Notes: generated from the sequence alone by a model not told the origin. A stretch of 64,000 nucleotides of DNA from Lenzites betulinus (GCA_022264855.1 JABYQU010000032.1:1-64000), one strand, 5' to 3'. Counted from the first letter of the stretch, positions 26,013-37,086 are shown. A program made the numbers and translations.

Positions 26013-28195
26013 ATGGAGTCTCATCGTACCTCATCCCGACTCACCCATTGGGGATTTTATCCCCTCCAGAACTACGAGTATCCGCCGCCTGGCACAGTGC
26101 TCTCTAGGACCGGCGAGATACTCAGAAACAACGACATCGTCATGCTGATAGTCGACGCCCTTCCCAAGCCCGTGTTCCCGCGGATCGCTACAAAGGAGTC
26201 CAGGGAATCCAGGGCTGCCAGATTAGACTTGTATCACCTCGCATGTGTCAGCACAGATTTCTTCTACCCCGCAATGCAGGAGGCCTGGAAAGTTTTGCCC
26301 GACGTTAAGGTGCTCATCAAGACCTTGCACATCGGCGCTATGAATGTGGAGCTAGAGTCGGCGTCATGGAGGACGTACAAGGCTGTTGAGTTGAGCCTGT
26401 TAAGGTAAGCTTGATCTAATACAAATGGTCAGAAGGGCGTATCTGAACGCCCTCCCAATAGCTTTGTCGAGCAAGCAATCTCGCCCAGTAATGCCGAGAA
26501 CAATCTCCAGTTCAAACATTTCAAGTACTACGCGGCGTGCCCCAGGCAGCTGAGGGTATGTTCGGGGAACTACCTGGAATTAATCCTATGCTATGCACAA
26601 CAGCTCGCGCCCCAGGACTCTGGTAACATAGACTTCTTCCAGTCGTTGGAGGAATTGGTCTGGACCGAAACCGCAGGCTGCTTCGAACCTCGCCTCGGAA
26701 ACATAGCCCAATTCCTACGCGCACCGCGGTTGACATCGGTGTATCTGCAGTTCGCTGATCCGCATGGCATGTCCTTCGTACACCTGATCGACGATGAGAA
26801 TCAACGCATCTATGAGGACATTGTCCTGCAAGTAGGCCGCGAGGTGTCCTGTATCCGACCCAAGCTATCGCGCTTGACCATCTCCGCCCCCATCTTCGTC
26901 CCTATATGTCCCTCAGTCCTCCGCGGCTTCACCGACATTCAAGCGATTGTATTGCAACTGAACGTCCGTGGTTCTTGTAAGTACTTCTCAATGCTTGCTT
27001 GATGAGAATGCTGGTCTAACGTGTCTGCCCTATGAAGCTGACAGCGCCGCCGAAGTAGCCAGGCCGAACAACGCTGGTATCTTACCGTTCGACCCGCTCT
27101 GCGCACCGCGGCGTCTTGAACTACTGTGGACCCAAACGAGCGACTTCCGAAACTTACCCCAGAATGTGTCGCTTCGTGCGCTCGAGACGCTTATTATCCG
27201 CTCGTTGGACTATGCAGCCAGCACTTTCGTTCCCCAGATCACTCAGCTGGCCTTCGCTACTACCGAGTGCCTAACGACTGTGGAACTGTTTTCTGTGGAC
27301 CACGGGAGCGCTGCCATGAACTGCGGCGAGTTTATCCACTTTATCCATCCACTGCTCTCTCGTCCCCAGCTCCGGAGCTTGAGCGCGGTTTTGAACGGAT
27401 ACTCGTTCGCATTTTCCGCAGGCGACCTGGACACGATCGCTAGCGCATGGCCCGCACTTGAAATGCTGAATATCAGCGTTGGCCTGGAGCTCGTGGACAG
27501 GCTGCCCAACTTACAACATGTTCTCTATGTTCTCTGCAAACGCTGTCCCCGCCTATCCTATCTACATCTCCCTGGACTTGCGACTCCGCCTGGCGAGGGT
27601 GCCATTTCCATCCCTAGATTTCCGACAAGCCCGCTTTATCACATCTCCTCCGACGTATTCGTTAGGCAGCACAACATGATGGATCTGGTGTACGCCCTTC
27701 AGAGGTCGTTCCCCTGCCTGATGGAACTGGGGCCGTCTGGCGTCACGACGTCTTCCTGGACAGAGCTTCAAGAGCTTTTGCTATTGCAACGATCCAGAGA
27801 CTTGACGTCCATTATGGAACACACCGCCACGTCGCTTCGAAATGGAACATACACTCAAGTACCGTATGTCAGCAGCCTCTCTCGATATATTGCTTACAAT
27901 ACTCACCTTGGCCATTGTTTCTCGACAGGCTGTCACTCTGCCGCTTGATGATGTCCGAGCTGCACGACAGACTTGAAGGTAGCGCATATACTATTTATCT
28001 GGCACATGAATACGAATACTGACTATGACTACTGTTCGCGCTGTGATCTATGCAGCCGCTCGATCGTCGCTGCCGCAATCGGTCCCTCAAGGTCTCGTCA
28101 ACGCCTTGAACGCCGAAATAAGTTACCTCGTGGGCCTTCTGCAGAGGGATGGAATGGTTCAAGTCGGTGCTCCCGCTAATGCGACTGTTTCTTGA
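26013..28195 (+). CDS. F-box/LRR-like protein
   Basis: Exons 26013-26404, 26462-26976, 27038-27863, 27929-27978, 28056-28195 (1923 nt, 640 aa). A 48-nt in-frame GTATGT...CAG segment at 26556-26603 inside exon 2 is probably also an intron, giving 624 aa. The N terminus (NNDIVMLIVDAL, then DLYHLACVSTDFFYPAMQEAWKVL) follows the pattern of a degenerate F-box: L..V...F...A...W. The remainder has leucine-rich units with regular LxxLxL spacing (PKLSRLTISA, LRALETLIIRSLDY, PALEMLNISV, CPRLSYLHLPGL), as in the LRR part of many fungal F-box proteins. A C-terminal helix (NALNAEISYLVGLLQRDG) closes the protein. The expected role is a substrate receptor of an SCF ubiquitin ligase, by family analogy only. 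Adjacent to the Plavaka element. Confidence 0.72.
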
Positions 28196-28319
28196 GTATT
28201 CTCGTACTTCTGTCTATGTAATCTGACAATGTTATGCTGCTGCTTTCTTGCATATCCCCAATAGTCCGTACACAAATGCTACTTCACACTTCCGACCGAG
28301 AATCCGGGAATCCGCGCGT

Positions 28320-30000
28320 CCGCGCGCGTCCACGCATCGGCGAGTCTGCGAGTCAAGGATGAGCGACCCGTTCGTGGTCGTTTCGTTCGGCAAGAAGGTC
28401 TTCAGGACGCGCGTCATCCGGTACTCCCTCAGCCCGCAGTGGGACAAAAAGATGCTCTTCCAGGTGCGGCGATACGAGACCGCGTTCAACTTGATCCAGC
28501 TCACCGTCCTCGACTGGGACAAGCTCTCGTCCAACGACCACGTCGGCGACGCGTCCTTTGACGTCGCCGGCCTGCTGGAGAACGCACCGAAGGCGGACGA
28601 GAAGACTGGGCTATACCCGGACGACGAGGATGGGCAGCGCTCGATGCAGAGCTTCGAGCTCCCCCTGCAGACCGCGAGCTCCGCCCCGTGGGAGTCCAGA
28701 CACAAGCCCACGATCACGTTCAGGTGAGCGTGCGCGGTCCGCGTCCGTACTGACTCTCGCGGCAGGGCAAAGTACCAGCCGTACGACGCGCTCCGCCAGA
28801 AGTTCTGGCGCGTGTACCTCAAGCAGTACGACACGGACGACAACGGCACGATCTCGCACCTCGAGCTCACGTCGATGCTTGACGCGCTCGGCTCGACGCT
28901 CTCGCACGAGACCGTGGACTCGTTCTGGACGCGCTTCGGCAAGCAGCCCCGCACGGACACACTCACGACGAACGAGGCGATCCAGTGCCTCGAGACCGAG
29001 CTATTCCACCCCGCGAGTGAGAAGAAGCGCATCGACCCCGAGGACAGCACGATGGACACGTCCGCGCCCGTCACCCCCGCGATCACCGGCGGCATGGAGG
29101 CCCAGCAGGCCGTCAACTTCGACAAGCTCAACTTTTCTGGCATGCCCTCGCACCCCGCCGCCATGGGCCGCGACCACGGACCGGAGGACGCGACGCGCCA
29201 TCCCGCGGTGCCGCACGCGTACGCGACGGAGCTGATGCAGCAGCCCCTCTGAATCGCGGACGTGGCGCTCTCGCCGACGCCGGGCGGGCGCCCGGGGCTG
29301 TCGCCGTCGCCGGGGCCGAGCTTGTTCGCGCGCAACAGCTCGTCGTCGTCGTCGGACGCGGAGGACTCGAGCGGGTCGGCGTCGCCCGACGCGTCGATTG
29401 AGCGCGTAATCAATGTCAAGAACTGCCCGCTGTGCCACCGCCCGCGGCTGAGTGCGAAGGGTGTTCGCCTCGGTATCCGGCTACTTTACAAGGTGAGCGC
29501 ACATGCACGACTGTCGGAAATCGACTAACCGTGTACATCTAGGGCTGGAAGAGTCGGATGGAGGGCGCACGAGGTACGCATGCCACCCCGGCGTGGAGGA
29601 GCGACGCGGCTAAGTTTCGTTGCAGCGCGACGATTACTCAAGTCGCTCTCGATCAAGCAGGGTGTCAAGTACGACTCGCCCGAGTCTGCGCGCGATATTC
29701 CGACCTTTATCGCATTCCACCGGCTCAACGAGGCGATGATGGTCGGGAGCATCCACGCGACCGTCGAGGAGGGCCAGCAGGTCAAGCGCGGCGATGAATT
29801 CAGGTACTTCGTGTTCGGTGAGCCGTTTATTGACCTCCCCGCCATGTCACGTGCACGTGACGTGCTTGGCCTCAGCCCTTTCCGCTCCTTCCGCTCGATC
29901 TGACTCCTACGACTGCAGGATCGGCTCTCTTCCTCCCTCTCCCTTCTTTCCCGCTCCCCGTCTACCCAGTAAAAACGGCTGTAAGAGCACTAGGTGAGCA
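28320..30000 (+). pseudogene. Phosphatidylserine decarboxylase (PSD2-like) relic
   Basis: Derived from a C2/EF-hand PSD that makes phosphatidylethanolamine. C2 part: DPFVVVSFGKKVFRTRV (from about 28360) and FNLIQLTVLDWDKLSSND. EF-hand: QYDTDDNGTISHLELTSML (about 28840). Then a Ser-rich linker, NCPLCHRPRLSAK (about 29427), VRLGIRLLYK, RARRLLKSLSIKQGVKYDSP and MMVGSIHATVEEGQQVKRGD (about 29738). Breaks: an in-frame TGA at 29250-29252; an internal loss between CHRPRLSAK and VRLGIRLLYK; and a larger loss between FIAFHRLN and MMVGSI, removing the region with the catalytic histidine. The autocleavage site (usually GGST) can be read only across a GTGAGC...CAG intron, as GGSA, and then runs into unrelated sequence. 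The 5' part of the C2 domain is also missing. Confidence 0.82.
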
Positions 30001-30320
30001 CAAATTCAATTCACTCCGGGATGAGGTGAGGTTAACGTCCCTGCTCCCTATTTCAAGCCGGACGAGCAAAAGCAAAGGACGCTTGGCGTTGAGACGAAAA
30101 TTTTGAATCGAAGGGCTTCCGCCGTAAGTCCTTCGCCTCAGTCCCGCGTTTCGACGGTGGCCCACGGCTCCAAGGGTGTCGCGTCTGCGATGGGCGAAGT
30201 ACTTACCGTGCTTCCTTTGCAGGTTTTTCTCTCAAGTTGTGGGTATGTACGATACTGGCCCTGCCGCTACACATCCCAGTCCCCACCCTGTCCCTCCCAA
30301 AATGACCGCGGCTGCCTTGT

Positions 30321-30600
30321 GCGGACCCGACCCTGGGACCCCTGTGCACGCATGCGTGTGCGGAGTCATCGCGGCAGCCTGCGCATCTGCGCATCCTCCC
30401 TCGCCCCCCCTGACATCGTGGACTCGTGCGCTACGTGCACTGCGGACCCGACCCTGGGACCCAGGCGCGTACGTGCACGAGATGGCGCACTATGTGCTCT
30501 GTGGACCCGACCCTGGGACCCAGGCATGTACGTGCGCCCGGCGTCTCGTTGTGCAATCTGTGGACCCGACCTTGGGACCCGGGCAAACACGAGCGCCCGC
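30321..30600 (+). repeat. 59-bp minisatellite, about four units
   Basis: Units begin with g(c/t)ggacccgacc(c/t)tgggacc at 30321, 30442, 30501 and 30560. The last three are spaced exactly 59 bp apart; the first is 121 bp upstream, about two periods. Unit cores are nearly identical while the intervening 35-40 bases (cgtacgtgcacgag-like) vary. It lies between the PSD relic and the oxygenase gene. Confidence 0.85.
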
Positions 30601-30972
30601 ACGATACAGCCGAGGGTAGCCAGCAGCCTACAACACGCAAGACAAGGCGCGATGTGCAATGCCGCGGAGACGTTAGTGATTGCAAAACAGGCGTTCGCCA
30701 ACCCTGACGGCGACATCGGTAAATACGATGTATTTCTACACTCTGGCTAACATTCCTCTGCTGTCAGGACGTTGCAGGTACAAATGGAAGTGCCACAGCT
30801 CCATGCCCACCGTGTATGTAGATTTTACAGCAGTCGCTGGCTGTTTTCACGCTGACATCACTTCCAGACTCGTTCAGGGGCAAGTTTCTCGCCCTGGGCT
30901 GATCGCCTAGGAACCGCGATAGCGGTCGATTTCGATATTGCCCCATTCGCACAGGCAGCCGCAGAGCGGGCG

Positions 30973-32586
30973 ATGAACACGCTTGTTGACGAGAGTGAAG
31001 ACGAGGACGACCTCCCCGTTCAAACGTGGGTTCGTCCTGTCCCGAAGCCGCGATACGATACTAAACTGCAGGCTTGACAGTGCAGAGAGCCCCTTGCGGC
31101 AGGCGCAGGGTCGGCCAAGCCCATCCGCGTCTTGAACAAAGCCAGAGGCACAGCTGTCAAGGATAATCGCGACAAAGCGCGGTCGAGGGTACGTCGACGG
31201 TCCGCGCGCCTTGTGCAACACGAGAAAGCCCATACCGCCGATGTGATGGGACGACACACCAAGGACGTCGCCTCGAGGCGTCGCAAGGGGGCTGCGGGTG
31301 TACCTGTCAGAGTTGACGTGAAAGGTTAGTCCGTCCTCGCAACTAAGTTGAGCGTGTGCTAATCAGTCATGCAGACACACCTCAGTCCAAGCCACCGGCC
31401 TCAAACCGCGCTGGCTTTTTCACCCAGCCAGTGGCATCAAGCGGTTTTATTGGCCGAAGGATGGAACAGCTCCCGGAAGAGCGCGTGGACATCAGTAAAG
31501 CTGATGCGGAGAAGCTTGGCTTCAGTTCGGTGGAATGGAATGGCTGGTAAGCCCATCTTCCCTGCATCAATCAATGTAACGCTCAGGGAGGATGTAGCGA
31601 TCCACATGCCCTTGTGGACAAGTCCGGCCGAGTCATCGCAGTCTTAGTGGGCCAACCGAGGGATACTGACGGATGGGCAAAGCTCAATGACGGCGTGCAA
31701 AAGATCCTTGAGGACGCTCGGGCCGAGTGCGAGGTGAAGACCACTTCTCACCGCAGGGGCGAATACGCCTCGTTAACTGCCGGCATCTCGTACGGCGGCG
31801 GTCAGAAAGTACGTATCGCCTTCGAGCAGTAGTACAGTAACAGCACTGACATCCTTCTCAGCGTGTCAGCAACCTCAGTCAGACATCCCAAAACGAAGAT
31901 ATTGTGCAGGGGTTATTGAAGAACCCTCTAATCAAGCGGCTGGCCGGATTCGGGAACGGTCAGTCTCAGTAACCAATGCACCAAGTCCGTTCAACAGTGC
32001 TGACATATCAAATGATCCAGCGGCCTTCAAGCTCTTTGCCCCGCGTCTCTACAAGTACTACGCCGACACCATGAGTACGCTCCTCACCCACGACGAAGAT
32101 CTTCAGCCGAACTTCAAGAAAAGCGTCTTCGGAGCAGCGACATTCAATCTAGGCCCGAGAGTGTTCACATACGTCCATACGGATCATCTCAATCTCCCAG
32201 CCGGCTGGTGCGCGATCACCGCCCTTGGTCACTTCAACGCTAAAGAAGGCGGTCATCTCCTCCTTTGGGATTTGAAACTCATGATTGAATTTCCTCCCGG
32301 CGCGCTGATCCTTCTTCCCTCCGCCATCCTCCGCCACTCGAACGTCGTCGTAGGCCCCGCGGAACGCCGTTACTCGTTCACGCAGTACTCTGCTGGAGGG
32401 CTGTTCCGCTGGGTTGAATGCGGATTCAAGTCCCAGAAGGATTTCCTCAAGGAGGGAGGCCAGTATGCCATCACCGGTACGGAAAGATGGCTTCGCGGCG
32501 TTCAGATGTGGAGCACCTGGGATGAGTTGCGCGGACTGGGGAGCGATTCAGGTGCGCCCTCTCATGTCCTCGGATTTTCACGCTGA
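30973..32586 (+). CDS. TET/JBP-like 2-oxoglutarate/Fe(II) dioxygenase
   Basis: Fungal member of the 2OGFeDO JBP1/TET group, expected to oxidise 5-methylpyrimidines in DNA using Fe(II) and 2-oxoglutarate. Last exon (32021-32586): FGAATFNLGPRVFTYVHTD with the iron-binding HxD at 32176, then LNLPAGWCAITALG, GGHLLLWDLKL, EFPPGALILLPSAILRHSN (distal His) and RRYSFTQYSAGGLFRWVE (Arg for 2-oxoglutarate). Upstream exons: 31086-31324 (basic, VLNKARGTAVKDNRDKARSR), 31375-31546, 31598-31808 (VDKSGRVIAVLVG; AGISYGGGQK) and 31862-31958 (IVQGLLKNPLIKRLAGF). The first segment, from ATG 30973 with DESEDEDDLP, meets a TGA at 31075. A 60-nt GT-AG intron at 31026-31085 removes it in frame, giving 445 aa. True start uncertain. 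In mushrooms this family is often linked to KDZ transposons. Confidence 0.85.
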
Positions 32587-33240
32587 GTCTTATATTCTGC
32601 CATAGCCAGCAAATAGGAGGGGAATCCTCACACGCCTTGGCGTTCGAGGCGTGCTAACCATACTACCAATGTAGAATAAAACTCTAGCCGTCAATGTCGG
32701 CAATTACACACGGTGCATGTCGCAATGCTCATCAGCACAGCAGCACCCTGTGGCGTTGCCCTCAAGCGTCCATAGGTACACCTTATACCCTCACCTGAAC
32801 GAAACGCCTAACACGGCGCGGTGGGCACCTGGATCGCATCGTCCGGCGTCATGTTGCTCGCCGACGCATCGCTCCCTTCCACCCACATCAGCGCCTTGAA
32901 TACATATAGGTGAGAAGTTCTGAACCCCTCCCCGGCTACCCTGTCGCCGAACTTACATTGATTTCGGATGCAGGTCGGCGAACTGCGCGTGCACACAGAA
33001 GCACTCAAACAGAACTGGTCGTCACAAACTCAAGATCTATACGCCTGTCTCGAACTACTCGTAAACCATCTCGCGAAGGGCAGCGCCGAACATAGTATGA
33101 CTTACAGAGCAGTAGACAATAGTCCGATGGTACTCATGCTAGGCGAACATGCAGATAAGGGCGCAAAATATAAAAAGAAGCGCCGCAAGGTATGTTCCTA
33201 GTCCGCTCGTCTTGGGGTTGTATTCCAATGTCACAGGATC
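32587..33240. other. Gap before SPT5 relic, one unidentified open stretch
   Basis: An open stretch at 32968-33201 reads VGELRVHTEALKQNWSS and ends in ADKGAKYKKKRRK. The basic KKKRRK followed by the acidic exon fits the N-terminal region of SPT5 proteins, so it could be part of the relic. The segment before it shows nothing recognisable. Confidence 0.35.
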
Positions 33241-34630
33241 ATCAGCGCTGATGCAGGTGATTCAGAGCCGGCTGTTTCCTCAATGACGAAGGCTAGGTTG
33301 ACGAGGATGAAGACGAGGAAGAGGATGAGGATGGATATGGCTCGGTAAGTCGGAATAGCCAAGCTTCAATTATGTGTTACTGACCAGACATTGTAGACGA
33401 GTTCATTGTGGACTAGGGCGTGGCAGGCGACGAGGGCTATGACATGGCTCGCAGGGTAGCAGACCACACTCGATACGATCGACGCGTCGGCGAGATGGAT
33501 GGCGGCGACTTGGAGCAGGCCGCGAAAGACATAAGTCAACGCTACTAATGGACGGTGCGCCATACGGGCGAGACGAGTGACGTCCCCCCGCGGCTCCTTA
33601 CGCCATCAGTGTACGACGCCAATCTTTGGCAAGTTCGCGTTAGGGTACGGTACATATTCACGCTACGGGAGAACTATTCTAATGCTATCACAGCCTGGCA
33701 AGGAACAGGACATCGCCTTCAGTCTCATTCGCAAGTCCTTGGACCTCGAGTACTCCAACCACCCCCTCAAGATTCTCTCCACGTTCCAGCGCGACTCTCT
33801 TCCCGGTATGATCTATGTCGATTCAGAGGCAGGCAGTGCAAAACAGGTCAGCGAGGCCATCAACGATACAAGAGTAAGAGCATTCTCCAGCCGTGGATTC
33901 AACCTGGTGCTGACCGAGGAAATGGCGAGCCTTCTGTAGATCAAGCAACAGGAGCTCACAGTCACACAGGGAACCTGGGCATGCATGAAGCGCGGCAAGT
34001 ACCAAGGGGACCTCGTGCAGGTCATGGACATCACAGAGAACGGCGAGGAAGTTGGACTCAAATTCATTCCCCGTATCGACCTTAATCACAAGGACGACGG
34101 CGCGATCGACGGTAAGAGACGGAAGAAGCCTGATGTGGGCCTTTCCTCCTTCAACATGCGACCACCACAGCGCTTCTACAACTACGAAGAAGTCGCCAAC
34201 ATCTATGGCCGGATCTCCGTCACCAAGCGGCTTCACGCAAGGCCGCCATCTCCGTACTACAACCTGGCGATCCCGTCGAAGTGTTCGAAGGCGAGCAGTC
34301 TGGAGTTCACCGCGCCGTTCACAGTATCGAGGGGGATGTCGTCACCATTGAGCCGATTGGTGTCGACTTCGCCGGCCAGCGTATACAGCTTCAGCTTCCG
34401 GCACGCAGTGTACGCAAACATTTCAAGCCCGGTAACCAAATCAAGGTCATGACTGGCAAAGTTCAATGCTGACGAGACAGGTCTGGCAGTGTCCGTCATG
34501 GACAATGTTGTTACGCTTCTCCCGGTCATGACGATGCAGGCGGTACGCTCTCGCGTCTCTACTGATACATACGTTAAACTCATTCTGCTTTCAGGTATCG
34601 CCATTCTCGACGTGAAGCCGCCGTGAAAAA
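33241..34630 (+). pseudogene. SPT5: Transcription elongation factor SPT5 relic
   Basis: SPT5 (with SPT4, DSIF) binds RNA polymerase II. Readable in order: FLNDEG, an acidic run VDEDEDEEEDEDGYG, EFIVD, DLEQAAKDISQRY, DVPPRLLTPSVYDANLWQVR (start of the NGN domain, about 33575), PGKEQDIAFSLIRKSLDLEY, QRDSLPGMIYVD, EEMASLL, QELTVTQGTWACMKRGKYQG (KOW1), VGLKFIPRIDLN, RPPQRFYNYEEV, DPVEVFEGEQSGVHRAVHSI (KOW2), ARSVRKHFKPGNQIKVMTG and DETGLAVSVMDNVVTLLP. Breaks: in-frame stops TAG 33294, TAG 33414, TAA 33546 and TAG 33937; a deletion with frame change near 34225 that removes about 70 residues; a +1 shift near 34460. The C-terminal half (KOW4 onward and CTR repeats) is absent. An intron (near 33645-33690) is retained, so it is not a retrocopy. 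Confidence 0.88.
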
Positions 34631-35199
34631 ACTAAAGACCGCCCTCGCCCTCGCCTCGTACGGCAACGCCTCTGCGACGACGGCGCCCGTGCACCCGCGC
34701 GCATACGCACCCCGAGTTGCGCGGCAATCCGACAAGATCCATTCAAAACTCATCATATTTGGCATATTACATGAGTATGTACACAGAATCGCGCACCGCG
34801 CCTCGCGATCTGGCCCCATCGCCCGAAAACTCTGTACGTCCCCGCACCTGCACGTACGCCCCCTGCTCACAAAGTCCAGCCCGATCGGACGAGTGAGCAA
34901 AAACGCTAGCTCCACGCGATCTCACACAGGCACCCACCGAATCGCGCGTGCGTCGCGGAGTACACGTCCATGCGACGAAACCTCGTACGTGCGCCCCCAT
35001 GCCCCGACCGCACGTGCACGCTGAACTTCGGGGCGATCCGGGTAGGTTCAGAATGGGCCCACGTCGCACTCACATGGACAACACCGACAAAGCATTCGAG
35101 TCCGCCATCTCGGGCCAACGCCTCAGCGTGCCGCCGTGTAGCCTCAAGCACACACTCGAATGTGTGAACGCTCGCCACTACAAGAGGTCCAGCGCGATC

Positions 35200-35560
35200 C
35201 GAGCACGCTGTGCTCCCAGTCAAGTCAAGGTCGCGCGCCCAACGGCGCCGAAACTCGACGCACACCTGCCCGGGCACCATCCATGCCGCCTCCGCGAGTC
35301 CCGCGTCGACCCGGGACGATCGGAAGGGCGGCGAGGCGGACGACGCACAGGTGCACGCGGCGCACACAAAGAATCGCGCCGGCGCTGCGCAGGCATGTCC
35401 TCCTGTCGCAGGACGTCGTACTCGCCGCCCAGACGTCTGGCGGCGTCGTGGCCTGTCGCGCGAGCGTGCCAATGCGCGGAAGGCGGCGCGTGGCCAAGGG
35501 CCGCACGCCACGCAAGCAGCAGCGCCGCCAACTCCCGCCAGGGCTCCAAGACGTCCACAG
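35200..35560. repeat. GC-rich diverged duplication, copy 1
   Basis: Diverged direct repeat of about 36120-36460. Shared words in the same order include aaactcgacgcacacc, gcaccatcca, gccgcc, cgcgagtcccgc, gcaggcatgtcct versus gccggcatgtcct, cgtactcgccgcccag versus aacacaccgcccag, and cgccagggctccaagacgtccacagcgg versus its counterpart near 36430. Long open frames on both strands here come from base composition. No protein family recognised. Confidence 0.75.
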
Positions 35561-36119
35561 CGGCCCCAGCACCCCCCCTGGCTCCCCGCAAGCCCCCACC
35601 TCGCACGCTGGCGTCGCCGCGCCCGCCTGCGCTGTTCGACGCGTGCCCACCTGTGTCTACAGTGAGTATCTAGATGCTAGCTAACGTCGCAGCTGCGCAA
35701 GACGGCGCCGCGCGCGCAGTGCCCTCCTGACGCCGCCCCGAGCCTCTCTCGACCTCGCCACACGACAAGCATGCGTCGCAGCTCGTGCGCGGCTCGCGCG
35801 GACGGCCGCGTCCTTTCTGCTGGAGAATTTCCGGAATAGGTCAGTGGGCGGCTTCGGCGGGCGATTTCCGACTGCTCACTGCTGTGTACCGCAGATATCG
35901 CGCCGCTCTTTTCGCTGCAGCGTCGAGAGCGAGGCTTAGCCATCGTGAGATGTCTTGGGGGATGCGCGGCCTCGTACCATTCCTGCAACACGGGAGTGAG
36001 TATGTGGCAGCCGACGATCCGACCATGTACCGCGACATGCCCCGGTGGACGATGTGCCCAGGTGCGACCGCGCAACGCATGTGCATGACAACGAGCCGAA
36101 ATCCGCGCGCAGAGGCCCG

Positions 36120-36460
36120 CGCGCCCCTCTGCACGTGCCAAAACTCGACGCACACCCGCTCGTGCACCATCCACGCCGCCCCCGCGAGTCCCGCACTGAG
36201 GCGGGACGAGCGGAAGGGAGTCACTGTGAATGTTACCCAGGCGCCATGGGTTCACGCACAGAATGGCCGCAGCGCGGCGCCGGCATGTCCTGCGGTCCCG
36301 GAACGTGGAACACACCGCCCAGAGGGCAGGCGGCATTGTGTCCTGTCGTGCTCAAAACGCGACGCGGCAAGCAGCGCAGGGGCAAGTGCGGCGCCTTCTC
36401 CCAGCAGCGGCGCCCGATCGCCGACTCTCGCCAGGACTCCCAGATGTCCACAGCGGCGCC
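36120..36460. repeat. GC-rich diverged duplication, copy 2
   Basis: Counterpart of 35200-35560 (see that entry). The two copies are about 920 bp apart and perhaps three-quarters identical by eye. The copy runs directly into the 8-bp minisatellite. Confidence 0.75.
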
Positions 36461-36489
36461 AGTACATCTGCCTGCCCCGCCGCAAGCCC

Positions 36490-36700
36490 CTCCTCGCGCC
36501 TTCGCGCCCTCGCGCCCTTGCGCCCTCGCGCCCTTGCGCCCTTGCGCCCTCGCGCCCTCGCGCCCTTGCGCCCTCGCGCCCTTGCGCCCTTGCGCCCTCG
36601 CGCCCTCGCGCCCTTGCGCCCTCGCGCCCTCGCGCCCTCGCGCCCTCGCGCCCTCGCGCCCTTGCGCCCTTGCGCCCTTGCGCCTCCGCGCCTCCGCGCC
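36490..36700. repeat. 8-bp minisatellite (gcgccctc)n
   Basis: Roughly 25 tandem units of gcgccctc / gcgccctt. Because 8 is not divisible by 3, three units encode the same eight-residue peptide (ALAPSRPR with C or L variants) in all three forward frames. The reverse strand also stays open (Ala/Arg/Gly/Gln-rich). The long ORFs over this region are therefore a product of the repeat and not evidence for a protein. Confidence 0.92.
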
Positions 36701-36950
36701 CTCTGCCTGCCCCGCCGCAAGCCGCTCCTCGCGCCCTCGCACCCTCGCGCCCTCTGCCTGCCCCGCCGCAAGCCCCTCCTTGCGCCGTCGCGCCGTCGCG
36801 CCCTCTGCCTGCCCCGCCGCAAGCCTCTCCTCGCGCCTTCGCGCCGTCGCGCCCTCTGCTTGCCCCGCTGCAAGCCCATCATCGCGCCCTCGCGCCCTCT
36901 GCCCGCCCCGCCGCAAGCCCCTCCTCGCGCCATCGCGCCGTCGTGCCTCC
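36700..36950. repeat. Tandem repeat of about 50-60 bp, five units
   Basis: About five copies of a unit containing ccctctgcctgccccgccg followed by caagcc(c/t)(c/t)tcctcgcgcc and a short stretch of the 8-bp motif. It is a higher-order repeat grown from the neighbouring minisatellite. Confidence 0.85.
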
Positions 36951-37086
36951 GCGGCCAGACAAATGCATGGGTGGGGTCCTCAAGAACACAGAATGCATAC
37001 GCCGAGCACGGCAAGACGCCAGCGTGGGATGCAAACACGCGCACGCGCAATCCGTACAACCAGGGCAATTTAAACAAGACGCCCGC

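Noticed and set aside
28558..29235. 225-codon Ser/Arg/Thr-rich ORF over the PSD relic
   Set aside because: It is the off-frame shadow of the C2/EF-hand coding sequence.
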